Positions 26,345 to 35,737 are shown, counted from the first letter of the stretch. The stretch is 64,000 bases of DNA from an uncultured Prevotellaceae bacterium (GCA_900316475.1 ONDA01000006.1:124001-188000); one strand, 5' to 3'. Made by a program: numbers and translations. Notes: generated from the letters alone by a model not told the origin.

Positions 26345-26373
26345 TAAACTGTAAATGACAAAATCACGAAATT

Positions 26374-26643
26374 ATGGCGAACAAGAGAACACTGAAACAT
26401 GCAATCAACCTCATCTGCTCAGAACTTTTTGCTGAAGCCGTTGCCGCCTCTCTATACGGCAACGAGAAGAATCAGGAAAATGCTGACGCCGTGCTTCACA
26501 GTATCATCCGCTTGGAGAGCAACTACATCAGCCGTATTTCACATATTGAGCCGGGGATGAAAGCCAGCAAGTATTTCAAGGACTTGCGAGAGAACTTCAC
26601 TAAGGAGGCCGACGAAATAGTTGACACCATCAATAATCTGTAG
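26374..26643 (+). CDS. Small conserved-looking hypothetical protein
   Basis: This 89-residue protein is soluble and mainly helical, with no signal peptide. I do not recognise its family, although its composition (few rare residues, one Cys, balanced charge) looks like a real cytoplasmic protein. It is the first gene of a cluster with a PlsC-like acyltransferase starting eight bases after its stop. The promoter and spacing support it as expressed. Function unknown. Confidence 0.7.
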   Translation: MANKRTLKHAINLICSELFAEAVAASLYGNEKNQENADAVLHSIIRLESNYISRISHIEPGMKASKYFKDLRENFTKEADEIVDTINNL

Positions 26644-26650
26644 TACGACT

Positions 26651-27211
26651 ATGATTTGGAAAAAATTCTGTAACTGGCTTTTGTATAAACGCTGGGGGTG
26701 GACGGTAGACGTGACAGAAAACCACCCCGACAAGTTTATTATATGCCTGGCTCCGCACACCAGCAACTGGGACTTCGTGCTGGGGCAACTGTATATTGGC
26801 GCAAAGGGTATGAAGAGCAATTTCCTCATGAAGAAGGAGTGGTTCTTCTGGCCGCTCGGCACCGTCTTCCGTGCGCTGGGAGGCATCCCCGTCTACCGGC
26901 AGAAGCATACCAGCATGACCGACTCTATGGCCGAAACGGCAAAGGCGGCCAAGGTGTTCCATCTCTGCATCACCCCGGAGGGAACGCGCTCGCCCAACCC
27001 CGACTGGAAGAAGGGCTTCTATTTCATTGCCCTGAAAGCTAACCTTCCCATACTGCTCTACGGCATTGACTATGAGCGCCGACACATCCAGTGTACGAAG
27101 ACTATCATACCCAATGGCGACCTGGAAGGACAAATGCGCGAGATAAAACTCTACTACAAGGACTTCAAAGGCAGATATCCCGAGAACTTCACCATAGGAG
27201 ACGTGTCATGA
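26651..27211 (+). CDS. PlsC-like 1-acylglycerol-3-phosphate acyltransferase family protein
   Basis: This 186-residue protein has the acyltransferase HX4D motif (PHTSNWD, about residues 33-39), a second block GTVFRALGGIPVYR, and block III TPEGTRS. These enzymes transfer acyl chains to glycerophosphate backbones or related lipids at the inner membrane. At 186 residues it is shorter than housekeeping PlsC, and it may act on another lipid. I chose the ATG at 26651, just after the upstream stop; an ATG at 26621 lies inside the previous gene. Its stop overlaps the next start (ATGA). Confidence 0.87.
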   Translation: MIWKKFCNWLLYKRWGWTVDVTENHPDKFIICLAPHTSNWDFVLGQLYIGAKGMKSNFLMKKEWFFWPLGTVFRALGGIPVYRQKHTSMTDSMAETAKAAKVFHLCITPEGTRSPNPDWKKGFYFIALKANLPILLYGIDYERRHIQCTKTIIPNGDLEGQMREIKLYYKDFKGRYPENFTIGDVS

Positions 27212-29793
27212 GAATACTGCTTGCCTTGATAGCCTTGATGGCTATGGCCACACCTTCCACGGCACAGTCGTGGGGAGACATTGATTACAACGGAGAACCG
27301 TGGGTTGACAATGTTTCCAGACCATACAAAATCACAAAGGGACTGACGGGAAGGCATCTCTCCGTATGGGCCAGTCACGGACGATACTATGACGCTTCGA
27401 CAGGAGGCTGGCGCTGGCAGCGGCCCACACTCTTCGCCACCAACGAGGACTTGTTCACACAGACCATCGTCGTCCCCTACCTCATCCCGATGCTCGAACG
27501 CGCCGGAGCCGTCGTCTTCACACCGCGCGAACGCGACTGGCAGCGCCACGAGGTGATTGTCGACAACGACGACCACCACAACCTCATCGGCTATCACGAG
27601 ACGGGCTTCCGACAGATTTGGCAGGATACGGGCATTCCGGGTTTCGCGCTGCATAACGGTCACTATCGCGACGGCGAGAACCCGTTTGAAGCGGGCACTG
27701 CCAGATGGACGGAGACCACAACCAGCAAATCGAAATACAGTATGGTAAGCTACCAGCCCTCGATACCTGAGGCGGGACGCTACGCCGTCTATGTCAGCTA
27801 CCAGACCGTAGAGGGCAGCACCGACGACGCCCACTACACCGTATGGCACAAGGGAGAAAAGACGGAGTTTCACGTCAACCAGCAGATGGGCGGCTCGACG
27901 TGGGTCTATTTAGGAACGTTCGATTTCGATGCCGGATGTAACGAGTGGAACTGCGTGACACTGACCAACCAGAGCCACAAGCGAGGCGCTATCGTCACTG
28001 CCGATGCCGTACGCTTCGGTGGCGGTATGGGCAACATCGAGCGCGGCGGCAGCGTCAGCGGTCTGCCACGATGCCTGGAAGGCGCACGCTACTATTGCCA
28101 ATGGGCGGGCATGCCCTACAATATATACAGCACGCGCAATGGGCAGAACGACTATGCCGACGACATCAATGCACGCTCGCTGACAGAGAACTACCTGGCG
28201 GGCGGGTCGTGCTACGTGCCCGGCTCACAAGGCTGCGGCGTGCCCATCGAACTGTCGTTGGCCATACATAGCGACGCGGGATATCACAACGACGGAACGT
28301 CGGTCTACGGGGCGCTGGCCATCCATACCACAGACAAGGATGGCAAAAGCGTTTTCAACAACGGACTGCCACGCTCGATGTCGCGCCAGCTGGCTGCTAC
28401 GCTGCTCCGCAATGCCAACAACGACATCAGCGCACGATTCGGTATCAGTTGGCCCGAGCGCGAGGTTCGCGACCGCAACTACTCCGAAACACGACTGCCA
28501 GAGGTGCCCAGCGCCATCTTCGAGACGATGTCGCACCAGAGCTTCCCGGATATGAAATACGGTCAGGACCCGGAGTTCAAGTTCACCCTGGCACGCTCCA
28601 TCTACAAGACGGTGCTGCGCTATATCAGCGAGGCTCACGACGCAGACTGCACCGTAGCCCCGCTGGCTCCCGCCCAACTGAAGGTGGAGTTCGTCAACCG
28701 CAAGAAGGGCGAGATACGACTGTCGTGGCTGCCAACAATCGACCCGCAGGAACCGACGGCGCGCTCGGCAGGCTATATCGTCTATACGGCGACAGGTAGC
28801 GGCGACTTCGACAACGGGCAGTATGTCAGCACCAACAGCTGTACACTGCGCTTGGAGCCCGGCACACTCTACTCCTTCAGAGTGACGGCTGTCAACAAGG
28901 GCGGCGAGAGCTTCCCAACAGAAGTGGTTTCGGCACTGTTCAACCACAAGAGCAGCAAGACGGTGCTTATCGTGAACGGATTCCACAGACTGTCGGCACC
29001 GGCTATGGTCGACACGCCTATGCAGCAGGGCTTCCTACTCGACCGCGATATGGGGGTCAGCTATGGACGAACGGCTGGTTGGACGGGATGCCAGACAAAC
29101 TTCAACAAGGACAAAATGGGAGTCGAGGACTCCACTGGACTGGGCTACGGCGGTATGGAACTGGCAGGACGCTTCATTGCCGGCAACGACTTCGACTACA
29201 TACGCACACATGCGGAGGCTGTACGACAGGCTGGCTATTATAACGTCATCAGCTGTTCGGCAGATGCTCTGATTTCCATCGGAGCCAATGCCTGTGATGC
29301 CGTAGACCTGATATTGGGTTTGGAGTGCAACGACGGCCATAGTCTCATTCCCTACAAGACGTTCACCGACGACATCAAGTCGTGGCTCAGCATCTTCGCA
29401 CAACAGGGCGGCAAGGGAATACTGGTCAGCGGTGCCTTCGTGGGAAGCGATATGACCAGTGAAGCCGAGAGGCTGTTCCTCGCCGACATCCTGAAATGCC
29501 GGTATGCCGGCAAGGACAATAGCCAGAGCGAGACCATCGACGGTATGGGCACTACCCTCAGCTTCTACCGCCACCTGAATGAGCAGCACTACGCTGCACA
29601 GCACCCCGACGTACTACAAGCAGAGGAAGGGGCGTTCGTACCACTGGTGTATGACGACAACTACGGAGCAGCCGTCGCTTACAGTGGCGACAACTACCGC
29701 ACCTTCACGATGGGATTCCCCTTCGAATGCATTAAGTCTAAAAATATACAGGCTTCCATAATGAAAGGTATTCTAACCTATTTAATTAAATAA
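27208..29793 (+). CDS. Secreted golvesin/amidase-3/FN3 multidomain protein
   Basis: The 861-residue precursor has a signal peptide (ending PSTAQ). A golvesin-type beta domain lies at about 150-270 (YAVYVSYQTVEGSTDDAHYT). An N-acetylmuramoyl-L-alanine amidase-like region follows, with LSLAIHSDAGYH (about 348-360, zinc-ligand His) and EVPSAIFETMSHQS (about 430, catalytic Glu). An FN3 domain lies at about 485-577, then a C-terminal alpha/beta domain (KTVLIVNGFHRLS). Databases often call such proteins 'xanthan lyase', which I doubt; peptidoglycan amidase is the better inference. The ATG overlaps the acyltransferase stop (ATGA), so the two are coupled. Confidence 0.8.
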   Translation: MRILLALIALMAMATPSTAQSWGDIDYNGEPWVDNVSRPYKITKGLTGRHLSVWASHGRYYDASTGGWRWQRPTLFATNEDLFTQTIVVPYLIPMLERAGAVVFTPRERDWQRHEVIVDNDDHHNLIGYHETGFRQIWQDTGIPGFALHNGHYRDGENPFEAGTARWTETTTSKSKYSMVSYQPSIPEAGRYAVYVSYQTVEGSTDDAHYTVWHKGEKTEFHVNQQMGGSTWVYLGTFDFDAGCNEWNCVTLTNQSHKRGAIVTADAVRFGGGMGNIERGGSVSGLPRCLEGARYYCQWAGMPYNIYSTRNGQNDYADDINARSLTENYLAGGSCYVPGSQGCGVPIELSLAIHSDAGYHNDGTSVYGALAIHTTDKDGKSVFNNGLPRSMSRQLAATLLRNANNDISARFGISWPEREVRDRNYSETRLPEVPSAIFETMSHQSFPDMKYGQDPEFKFTLARSIYKTVLRYISEAHDADCTVAPLAPAQLKVEFVNRKKGEIRLSWLPTIDPQEPTARSAGYIVYTATGSGDFDNGQYVSTNSCTLRLEPGTLYSFRVTAVNKGGESFPTEVVSALFNHKSSKTVLIVNGFHRLSAPAMVDTPMQQGFLLDRDMGVSYGRTAGWTGCQTNFNKDKMGVEDSTGLGYGGMELAGRFIAGNDFDYIRTHAEAVRQAGYYNVISCSADALISIGANACDAVDLILGLECNDGHSLIPYKTFTDDIKSWLSIFAQQGGKGILVSGAFVGSDMTSEAERLFLADILKCRYAGKDNSQSETIDGMGTTLSFYRHLNEQHYAAQHPDVLQAEEGAFVPLVYDDNYGAAVAYSGDNYRTFTMGFPFECIKSKNIQASIMKGILTYLIK

Positions 29794-29810
29794 CTTAAAA
29801 CCACATTACT

Positions 29811-30158
29811 ATGACAAGAATCCAAACAAACTCTTCTGGCACAAGAAGTATCGACATTACCGACGAACACCTGCAGACCATCGAGGACTACCAGCTGCTT
29901 CGCGACCTCATCGACTCTAATGGTTACGTCGATGAAGATGTTCTTAACAAACTGAAACTGAATATCCGCTCGATGCTGGAGTCGGAAGCCGGTAAGGATA
30001 AGCGACTGCTCGACCTCTGTCTCGACGTCATCTATCATCCTAATATGAAGGCCTACGGCCTCCAGCAGTTGGTACTGCTCTACATCAACTGGAAGAACCG
30101 TGCTAACGCTGACCTGGGAATGACGACGCGCGCGTTTCAGGGGACTCCCTTCAATTGA
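29811..30158 (+). CDS. Small hypothetical protein, helical
   Basis: This 115-residue cytoplasmic protein begins 17 bases after the amidase gene. It is largely alpha-helical and acidic, with no signal, membrane segment or recognised motif. The good start context and compact spacing suggest a real gene at the end of the cluster. Function unknown. Confidence 0.65.
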   Translation: MTRIQTNSSGTRSIDITDEHLQTIEDYQLLRDLIDSNGYVDEDVLNKLKLNIRSMLESEAGKDKRLLDLCLDVIYHPNMKAYGLQQLVLLYINWKNRANADLGMTTRAFQGTPFN

Positions 30159-30196
30159 TGACAATTCATAATTCACAATTGACAATTCATAATTCA
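30159..30196 (+). repeat. 17-base direct repeat before ygiQ
   Basis: TGACAATTCATAATTCA occurs at 30159-30175 and again at 30180-30196, followed by shorter AATTG and GAAGATT repeats. It fills the gap before the ygiQ start. Confidence 0.85.
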
Positions 30197-30199
30197 TAA

Positions 30200-32098
30200 T
30201 TGAAGATTGAAGATTATAGACTGACCGACTTCCTGCCGACAACGAAGAAGGAACTGGAACTACGGGGATGGGACAACGTCGACGTCGTCCTCTTTTCGGG
30301 CGACGCCTACGTCGACCATCCCTCGTTCGGCGCTGCTGTCATTGGACGTACACTCGAAGCTGCGGGCTATCGCGTAGCCATCGTACCACAGCCCGACTGG
30401 CACGGCGACTACCGCGACTTCAAGAAGATGGGGCGCCCACGGCTGTTCTTCGGCATATCGCCAGGCTGTATGGACTCTATGGTCAACAAGTACACGGCTG
30501 CCAGAAGACTGCGCTCGGAGGATGCCTACTCGCCCGACGGACGTCACGACCTGCGGCCGGAATACCCCACCATCGTCTACTCTAAAATCCTGAAGCAGCT
30601 GTACCCTGACGTCCCCATCGTATTGGGGGGCATCGAGGCCTCACTGCGACGCGTCACCCATTACGACTACTGGCAGGACCGCCTGCGCCCCTGCATCCTC
30701 TGCGACGCGGGGGCCGACATCATCGTCTACGGCATGGGCGAGAAACCCATCCTCGAAGTGGCCCGCAGACTAAGTGAAAATATAAAAGCGAAAAGTGAAA
30801 AACTTGCTTCACTGAAGGACATTCCACAGACGGTCTACCTCGACGCACACTTCTCACCGCTCAGCACCGACATCGTGCTGCACAGCCACGAAGAGTGCCT
30901 CAGCGACAAGCGAGCACAGGCAGAAAACTTTCGCCACGTCGAGGAGCAGTCGAACATGATGCACGCCTCGCGCATCGTCCAGGCCGTAGGCAGCAAGTTC
31001 GTCGTCGTTAACCCGCCATACCCGCCGATGACGACCGAGGAGCTCGATGCCTCGTTCGACTTGCCCTACACCCGCCAGCCGCACCCCAAATACAAAGGCA
31101 AGCGCATACCGGCCTACGAGATGATCAAGCACAGCGTCAACATCCACCGGGGATGCTTCGGCGGCTGCGCCTTCTGCACCATTTCGGCCCATCAGGGTAA
31201 GTTCATCACCTGCCGCTCGAAAGAGAGTATATTAAAAGAGGTGAAACAGGTCATCGACATGCCCGACTTCAAGGGCTACCTCAGCGACCTCGGCGGACCG
31301 TCGGCCAATATGTACGGCATGCACGGCCGCAACATCAACGCCTGCGAGAAGTGCCGGCGACCCAGCTGCATACATCCGCAAATCTGTCCTAACCTCGACA
31401 CCAGCCACGCCAGACTGCTCGACATCTACCACGCTGTCGACGCCCTGCCCGGCATCAAGAAGAGCTTCATAGGCAGCGGCGTGCGCTACGACCTGCTGCT
31501 TTATCACAGCAAGGACGACGCTGCCAACCAGGCTGCCCGCGAGTACACACGCGAACTCATCACACGCCACGTCAGCGGACGACTGAAGGTGGCACCCGAA
31601 CATACCAGCGACCGCGTGCTGCGACTGATGCGCAAACCGTCGTTCCAACAGTTCTTCGACTTCAAGCGCATCTTCGACCGCATCTGCCGCGAGGAGCATC
31701 TCAACCAGCAGATTATTCCTTACTTCATCTCCAGCCACCCCGGCTGCCACGAAGAGGATATGGCGCAGTTGGCCGACATCACACGGAAACTGGGATTCAA
31801 GCTCGAACAGGTGCAGGACTTCACGCCTACGCCAATGACCGTCAGCACAGAAACGTGGTACACAGGCTACGACCCCTACACGCTGGAACCCGTCTTCAGC
31901 GCCAAGACGCCACGCGAGAAGGAAGCCCAGCGACAGTATTTCTTCTGGTACAAGGCTCCCAACGAGCCACAGAAGCCCAATAAGCCCTACGAGTCTCATA
32001 AGCCCCATAAGTCCCATAAGCCCTATGACAATCATCGAACAGACCATTGTCCCGAAAAACCCGACAAGGAAAAGCGAGGACGGAATCGTCGTCACTGA
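30200..32098 (+). CDS. YgiQ family radical SAM protein
   Basis: This 632-residue protein carries a radical-SAM cluster motif CFGGCAFC (CxxxCxxC) near residue 320, preceded by an N-terminal YgiQ domain (TTKKELELRGW, GDAYVDHPSFG, FFGISPGCMDSMV) and followed by a second Cys-rich segment (CEKCRRPSCIHPQICPN). The reaction is unknown for the family. The start is TTG: a TAA immediately precedes it in frame and no ATG is available before conserved sequence. The last 50 or so residues are a repetitive Lys/Pro/His tail (KPYESHKPHKSHKPY), and the 3' end overlaps the next gene by 74 bases. Confidence 0.9.
   Translation: MKIEDYRLTDFLPTTKKELELRGWDNVDVVLFSGDAYVDHPSFGAAVIGRTLEAAGYRVAIVPQPDWHGDYRDFKKMGRPRLFFGISPGCMDSMVNKYTAARRLRSEDAYSPDGRHDLRPEYPTIVYSKILKQLYPDVPIVLGGIEASLRRVTHYDYWQDRLRPCILCDAGADIIVYGMGEKPILEVARRLSENIKAKSEKLASLKDIPQTVYLDAHFSPLSTDIVLHSHEECLSDKRAQAENFRHVEEQSNMMHASRIVQAVGSKFVVVNPPYPPMTTEELDASFDLPYTRQPHPKYKGKRIPAYEMIKHSVNIHRGCFGGCAFCTISAHQGKFITCRSKESILKEVKQVIDMPDFKGYLSDLGGPSANMYGMHGRNINACEKCRRPSCIHPQICPNLDTSHARLLDIYHAVDALPGIKKSFIGSGVRYDLLLYHSKDDAANQAAREYTRELITRHVSGRLKVAPEHTSDRVLRLMRKPSFQQFFDFKRIFDRICREEHLNQQIIPYFISSHPGCHEEDMAQLADITRKLGFKLEQVQDFTPTPMTVSTETWYTGYDPYTLEPVFSAKTPREKEAQRQYFFWYKAPNEPQKPNKPYESHKPHKSHKPYDNHRTDHCPEKPDKEKRGRNRRH
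31970..32030 (+). repeat. Short-unit coding repeat at the 3' end of ygiQ
   Basis: Variants of the nine-base unit (c/t)cataagcc(c) recur five to six times and encode the (N/S/H)KP(Y/H) tail. The repeat runs up to the ATG of the overlapping PP2C-like gene. Confidence 0.75.
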
Positions 32099-32828
32099 CG
32101 ACTTCATAGCCGTCATCGACGGCTCTACCTCGAAGTCAAGCCGCAGCTACAGCCGCTCCGACACCAACGGGTGCTACGCCATGAAACTCGTGACTAAGCA
32201 CGTCAGGACAATGCCCGCCAACGCCAGCTGTCACCAGTTCTGTGTCGGTGTCACCCGGCGTTTTGCCGACGCCATGTGCCGCCATCTGCTGCGAAGCCGC
32301 AGTCCGCTGCCACCACCCGTCGACCGCCTGGCAGCCTCAGCCGTCGTCTTCAGCCGGCGACGCCGCGAGATATGGATGGTCGGCGACTGTCTCTGCATGG
32401 TGGGCGGGCAGCTCTTTGAGAATCCCAAACCCTACGAAGCCCAACTGGCACGACGTCGCGCCGACATCATCAGAAACAGCGGGCAGCGTGAGCAGTTCCT
32501 GACCGACGACACCGCACGCAAGCAGATACTGCCCGAGATGATGCGCATCATGCAGGAACAGCAGAATGTCGGCTATGCCGTCATCGACGGAGCACCAATC
32601 CCCGAACAGCATGTCCGCGTGCTGCCCCTCGACTTCCAGCCGCATGAGATTGTGATGGCCACAGACGGCTACCCCTTCCTCTGCCCCACTCTCGAAGCGT
32701 CGGAGGCGGAACTCGCCCGCCAGCTGGCCGACGACCCGCTGAATATCGGCCATTTTCAGGCCACGAAAGCGTGTATGAAAGGAAATCTGTCATTCGACGA
32801 CCGTGCCTATATAAGATTTAGGGTCTGA
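32025..32828 (+). CDS. PP2C-like phosphatase family protein
   Basis: This 267-residue protein has the outline of a PP2C fold: SEDGIVVTDDFIAVIDGSTS (compare the ED and DG metal-binding motifs), MVGDCLCMV (VGDS-like), EIVMATDGYPFL (SDG-like) and a C-terminal DDRAYIRF (DN/DD motif). The motifs are degenerate compared with the enzyme at 1091-1837, so activity is less sure. The ATG at 32025 lies inside ygiQ, overlapping its 3' end by 74 bases; the conserved motifs begin soon after, which supports this start. It is not linked to a kinase gene here. Confidence 0.75.
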   Translation: MTIIEQTIVPKNPTRKSEDGIVVTDDFIAVIDGSTSKSSRSYSRSDTNGCYAMKLVTKHVRTMPANASCHQFCVGVTRRFADAMCRHLLRSRSPLPPPVDRLAASAVVFSRRRREIWMVGDCLCMVGGQLFENPKPYEAQLARRRADIIRNSGQREQFLTDDTARKQILPEMMRIMQEQQNVGYAVIDGAPIPEQHVRVLPLDFQPHEIVMATDGYPFLCPTLEASEAELARQLADDPLNIGHFQATKACMKGNLSFDDRAYIRFRV

Positions 32829-32830
32829 AA

Positions 32831-32862
32831 TTTGGTCATTTCCGAAAAAATGCCTACCTTTG
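32831..32862 (+). promoter_or_regulatory. Promoter of tRNA-Arg
   Basis: TTTG (32831-32834), a 20-base spacer and TACCTTTG (32855-32862) lie 24 bases before the mature tRNA. Confidence 0.85.
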
Positions 32863-32886
32863 CAACCGATTTCCAAGAATCAGGAT

Positions 32887-32963
32887 GGTTCCGTAGCTCA
32901 GCTGGATAGAGCAACAGCCTTCTAAGCTGTGGGTCTCGGGTTCGAATCCCGACGGAATCACCA
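32887..32963 (+). tRNA. tRNA-Arg (anticodon TCT)
   Basis: A full cloverleaf can be drawn: acceptor GGTTCCG with CGGAATC (one G-U pair), anticodon stem ACAGC/GCTGT, loop CTTCTAA with anticodon TCT at 32921-32923, and the T-arm TTCGAAT. CCA is encoded at 32961-32963. It reads AGA (and probably AGG) codons. Confidence 0.97.
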
Positions 32964-32970
32964 AGAAAGA

Positions 32971-33001
32971 AAGAGAGGTTGTCCGAAAGACAGCCTCTCT
33001 T
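32971..33001 (+). terminator. Terminator after tRNA-Arg
   Basis: AAGAGAGGTTGTC and GACAGCCTCTCTT form a 13-bp stem (one G-U pair) with loop CGAAA. The following T-run is short, so termination strength is uncertain. Confidence 0.75.
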
Positions 33002-33083
33002 CATGTTTTCAGCGTGTCACTTGCTGTTTACTACGGAAAACGGCAATTATTACACCTTACATCTTTCATTAATCTGAACACTG

Positions 33084-35204
33084 CTATGAGCCCGTGGGAA
33101 TGAAGAGTATCAGCTTGGCAATGATGTTGCGTCCCATATTGCTAATTCCCTGACGTCCCGTGACGCTGTTGGTGTCGCAATACTTCAGTCGTGAGAGGTG
33201 ACTTTGATAGGTCTTGTTAAACAGGTTATCGGCAATCAGGTGAATCTCGGCCACCTTCTTGTGGTGTACGGTAATGTCGCTGCCTGCCGAGAGTTTCAGC
33301 AGCGTGTATGAGGGTGTGCGTGTCTCCGTGTCGTCAACCTTATAGTAATGGTCTTGCGCCAGATGGCACTCCGCACCGATGGCGACATAGGCGTTGTTGA
33401 ACACGGCGTGGTTGTGGTGAGTCAGCTCGTACTTCAGTTCCGATGTCAGTCGCGGTGCAGGCGTCATAGGCAGATAGCGGGCGTCGCTACTGGTGTTCAG
33501 CTGCCGTGCATCGACAAAGGAGAAGGCGTTGGCGAAGTGTATGCTGTGAATGGGATGCAGGTCGAAGCCTGCCTCAAAGCCGAGAAGGCGGGCATCACCC
33601 TGGGTGTACTGATAGGTACGCATTCCCTCCTCCATAACCACGGGCACCCGCTGGGCAAAAATGTAGTTCTCGATACGGTTGGCAAAGAGCGCCACCTGCG
33701 CCGAGAGAATGGTGCCCGAATAGTCGAGGCCGAGGTCAGCCTGCCAGCTGTATTCCTGTTTCATGTCAGCATTTCCCAGCTCGTAGCGCTGAGTGCCTTC
33801 GTGAACGCCGTCGCTGCCCAGTTCGCTCATATTAGGAGCACGGAAGCCGCGGGCCACGTTGAGTCTGAGATTCGTGTGGTCGCAGAGGTTCCATACGGCA
33901 CCGACGCTGCCTGTAGCACCAGTGAAGTCGAGCGAATGGTAGTCGATATGGCGGTTGTCGAGGCGCAGGCCAGCGTTGAGCGTCATACGTCGTAACGACT
34001 TCGTAACCGTCGCATAGCCTCCAATGTCGAAAAGTTTATAAGCTGGTATGAGTGACTCTTCGCCAAGATTCTGCGACTGCTGCCACATGCCGCCTATGCC
34101 GCCAGCAACCTTCCAGCCAGAGAACTCCTGCGAGAGGTAGCGGACGTCATACGTCAGCGTGTGGAGCCTGAGGTACACTTCATAGTCATCCTCACTCTCC
34201 TCAAACTCCTGACGCCGGTTTTGCTGGTAGCCAACGATGGTCTTCAGCCACCCGTGACTCAGGTTCAGAGAGTTGTCGAGCACGGCTTTGTAGTGCCAGA
34301 TTTGCTGGAAAGGCAATGCCTTCGAATAGGTCTTCACGTCGCTGGTATTGCAGACGAGTTCGCCTGTATCCTCGTTGCGTTCGCCCTCCACGATGCTGGG
34401 CGTCTGGTGGAAAGCCGTCATCGTCAGGTGACTGTGTCCCCACGACTTATTGAGACCGACCATCAGTCGGCCGGCCCGCTCAGCAAACTGCGAACCTGGC
34501 ACGTAGCCGTCGGTCTCGTTCTTGTAGGCATGGGCATACTTGTCAGTAAACCGGGCGTCCCACACAAAGCCCTGCTTATTGCCAGCCAGGTTGAGAGAAT
34601 AGCTGAAGAGCCCATTGTTGGTCTGATACTCGGTGCTGACGGTTCCCTTCACAGAACCTTCAGGAAGTATGGGAGCAGGATGCATGATGACCACGCCGGC
34701 CATAGCGTCGCTGCCATACATCAGCGAGGCAGGTCCCTTCAGGATTTCTACCGACCCTACACCCTGACCGTCAATCTCAATGCCGTGCTCGTCGCCCCAC
34801 TGCTGACCTTCCTGACGCACGCCGTCGCTCATCACAATAATACGGTTGTAGCCTAATCCGCGGATGATGGGTTTCGAGATGCCGCTGCCAGTAGTTATCT
34901 GCGACACACCCGGCTGACGTGCGATAGCGTCGATGACATTGGTTGACGACGCTTGCCGCAGTTCCTTGCCCATTACCACCGAAACGGGGGCTGTAGCATA
35001 CTTCATTTTGGTTTCACCGGTAACACCTGTCACAACAAACTCATTGAGCTTCAGATGTTTGTAGAACACATCGGACGAATCTTGGAGATGTTCATGCTGA
35101 TTATGTAACAGACCATGCAGATGCTGTTCGTGACTATGTTCGACTTGCGCTGCCGCCACTATGCTCATACACAGCAGCGACAGAATAATATGTGTTTTCT
35201 TCAT
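33084..35204 (-). CDS. TonB-dependent receptor, putative metal uptake (His-rich N-terminus)
   Basis: This 706-residue outer membrane receptor has a signal peptide (ending AAAQ), then a His-rich segment (VEHSHEQHLHGLLHNQHEHL, about 21-40). A plug domain follows (TNVIDAIARQPGV, RGLGYNRIIVMSDGVR, VEILKGPASLMYGSDA), then a 22-strand-type barrel. It lacks the CarboxypepD-like N-terminal domain of SusC proteins and has no SusD neighbour, so a glycan role is unlikely. The His-rich segment and the His/Cys-rich gene upstream suggest zinc, copper or nickel import (compare ZnuD); this is inference. Confidence 0.9.
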   Translation of the reverse strand: MKKTHIILSLLCMSIVAAAQVEHSHEQHLHGLLHNQHEHLQDSSDVFYKHLKLNEFVVTGVTGETKMKYATAPVSVVMGKELRQASSTNVIDAIARQPGVSQITTGSGISKPIIRGLGYNRIIVMSDGVRQEGQQWGDEHGIEIDGQGVGSVEILKGPASLMYGSDAMAGVVIMHPAPILPEGSVKGTVSTEYQTNNGLFSYSLNLAGNKQGFVWDARFTDKYAHAYKNETDGYVPGSQFAERAGRLMVGLNKSWGHSHLTMTAFHQTPSIVEGERNEDTGELVCNTSDVKTYSKALPFQQIWHYKAVLDNSLNLSHGWLKTIVGYQQNRRQEFEESEDDYEVYLRLHTLTYDVRYLSQEFSGWKVAGGIGGMWQQSQNLGEESLIPAYKLFDIGGYATVTKSLRRMTLNAGLRLDNRHIDYHSLDFTGATGSVGAVWNLCDHTNLRLNVARGFRAPNMSELGSDGVHEGTQRYELGNADMKQEYSWQADLGLDYSGTILSAQVALFANRIENYIFAQRVPVVMEEGMRTYQYTQGDARLLGFEAGFDLHPIHSIHFANAFSFVDARQLNTSSDARYLPMTPAPRLTSELKYELTHHNHAVFNNAYVAIGAECHLAQDHYYKVDDTETRTPSYTLLKLSAGSDITVHHKKVAEIHLIADNLFNKTYQSHLSRLKYCDTNSVTGRQGISNMGRNIIAKLILFIPTGS

Positions 35205-35248
35205 TCTGTTTTCTTTGTTTTTTAAAAAAAATAAACCTTCCTATTCTG

Positions 35249-35632
35249 CTAAACAAAGAAAGCCGGGGGTGCCCGCAGGCAGACGATGCCCAAATGAGTC
35301 ATCGATACATGGTGACGACGGGCATCAACATTCACCCTGTACGCTCTATCCAAGAAAAACAGGGAGACAGCGGCTACGGCAATGAACGGCAGTGTGACGA
35401 ACTGGCACAGCAAGCACTGGTGTATCGTCGGAATGAGCTGAGTAAAGTGACCACTACAATGATGATGTACGCACTCTGCACACGACTGTTCTGAAGTTTC
35501 TCCCTGATGATGAACGTGGAGCGACGACAGCAGAAGCATTGGCACAAACACTGCCAATAGCACCCACGAAGCAATATGTCTCTTAGTTTTCACGTTCACG
35601 GCAACAAAATTACGACTTTTTTTTGTAATCAT
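35249..35632 (-). CDS. Small His/Cys-rich membrane protein
   Basis: This protein of up to 127 residues has two hydrophobic segments (WVLLAVFVPMLLLSSL and QFVTLPFIAVAAVSLFFL) flanking a loop rich in His and Cys (SLHVHHQG, CAECVHHHCSGH, QCLLCQ). It lies 44 bases upstream of the TonB receptor on the same strand. The layout resembles DUF2946-like proteins that accompany metal receptors; a metal-binding or sensing role is inferred. The start is uncertain: ATG at 35632, or GTG at 35599 or 35593. A TAATTTTG overlaps codons 9-11 of the long version. Confidence 0.65.
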   Translation of the reverse strand: MITKKSRNFVAVNVKTKRHIASWVLLAVFVPMLLLSSLHVHHQGETSEQSCAECVHHHCSGHFTQLIPTIHQCLLCQFVTLPFIAVAAVSLFFLDRAYRVNVDARRHHVSMTHLGIVCLRAPPAFFV

Positions 35633-35737
35633 ACCCGTTTTTCCTGAATTTTAGCTATTTTTACCTATTGACGCTTTGGCAGTAACTCTTACCTTTGGCA
35701 GATGTTACTCTGCCTCAGCAAAAAAAGATTAAAATCT

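Noticed and set aside
32807..33004. 65-codon minus-strand frame over the tRNA
   Set aside because: It is the antisense of tRNA-Arg; the peptide (GIRTRDPQL type) is a well-known spurious annotation from tRNA genes.
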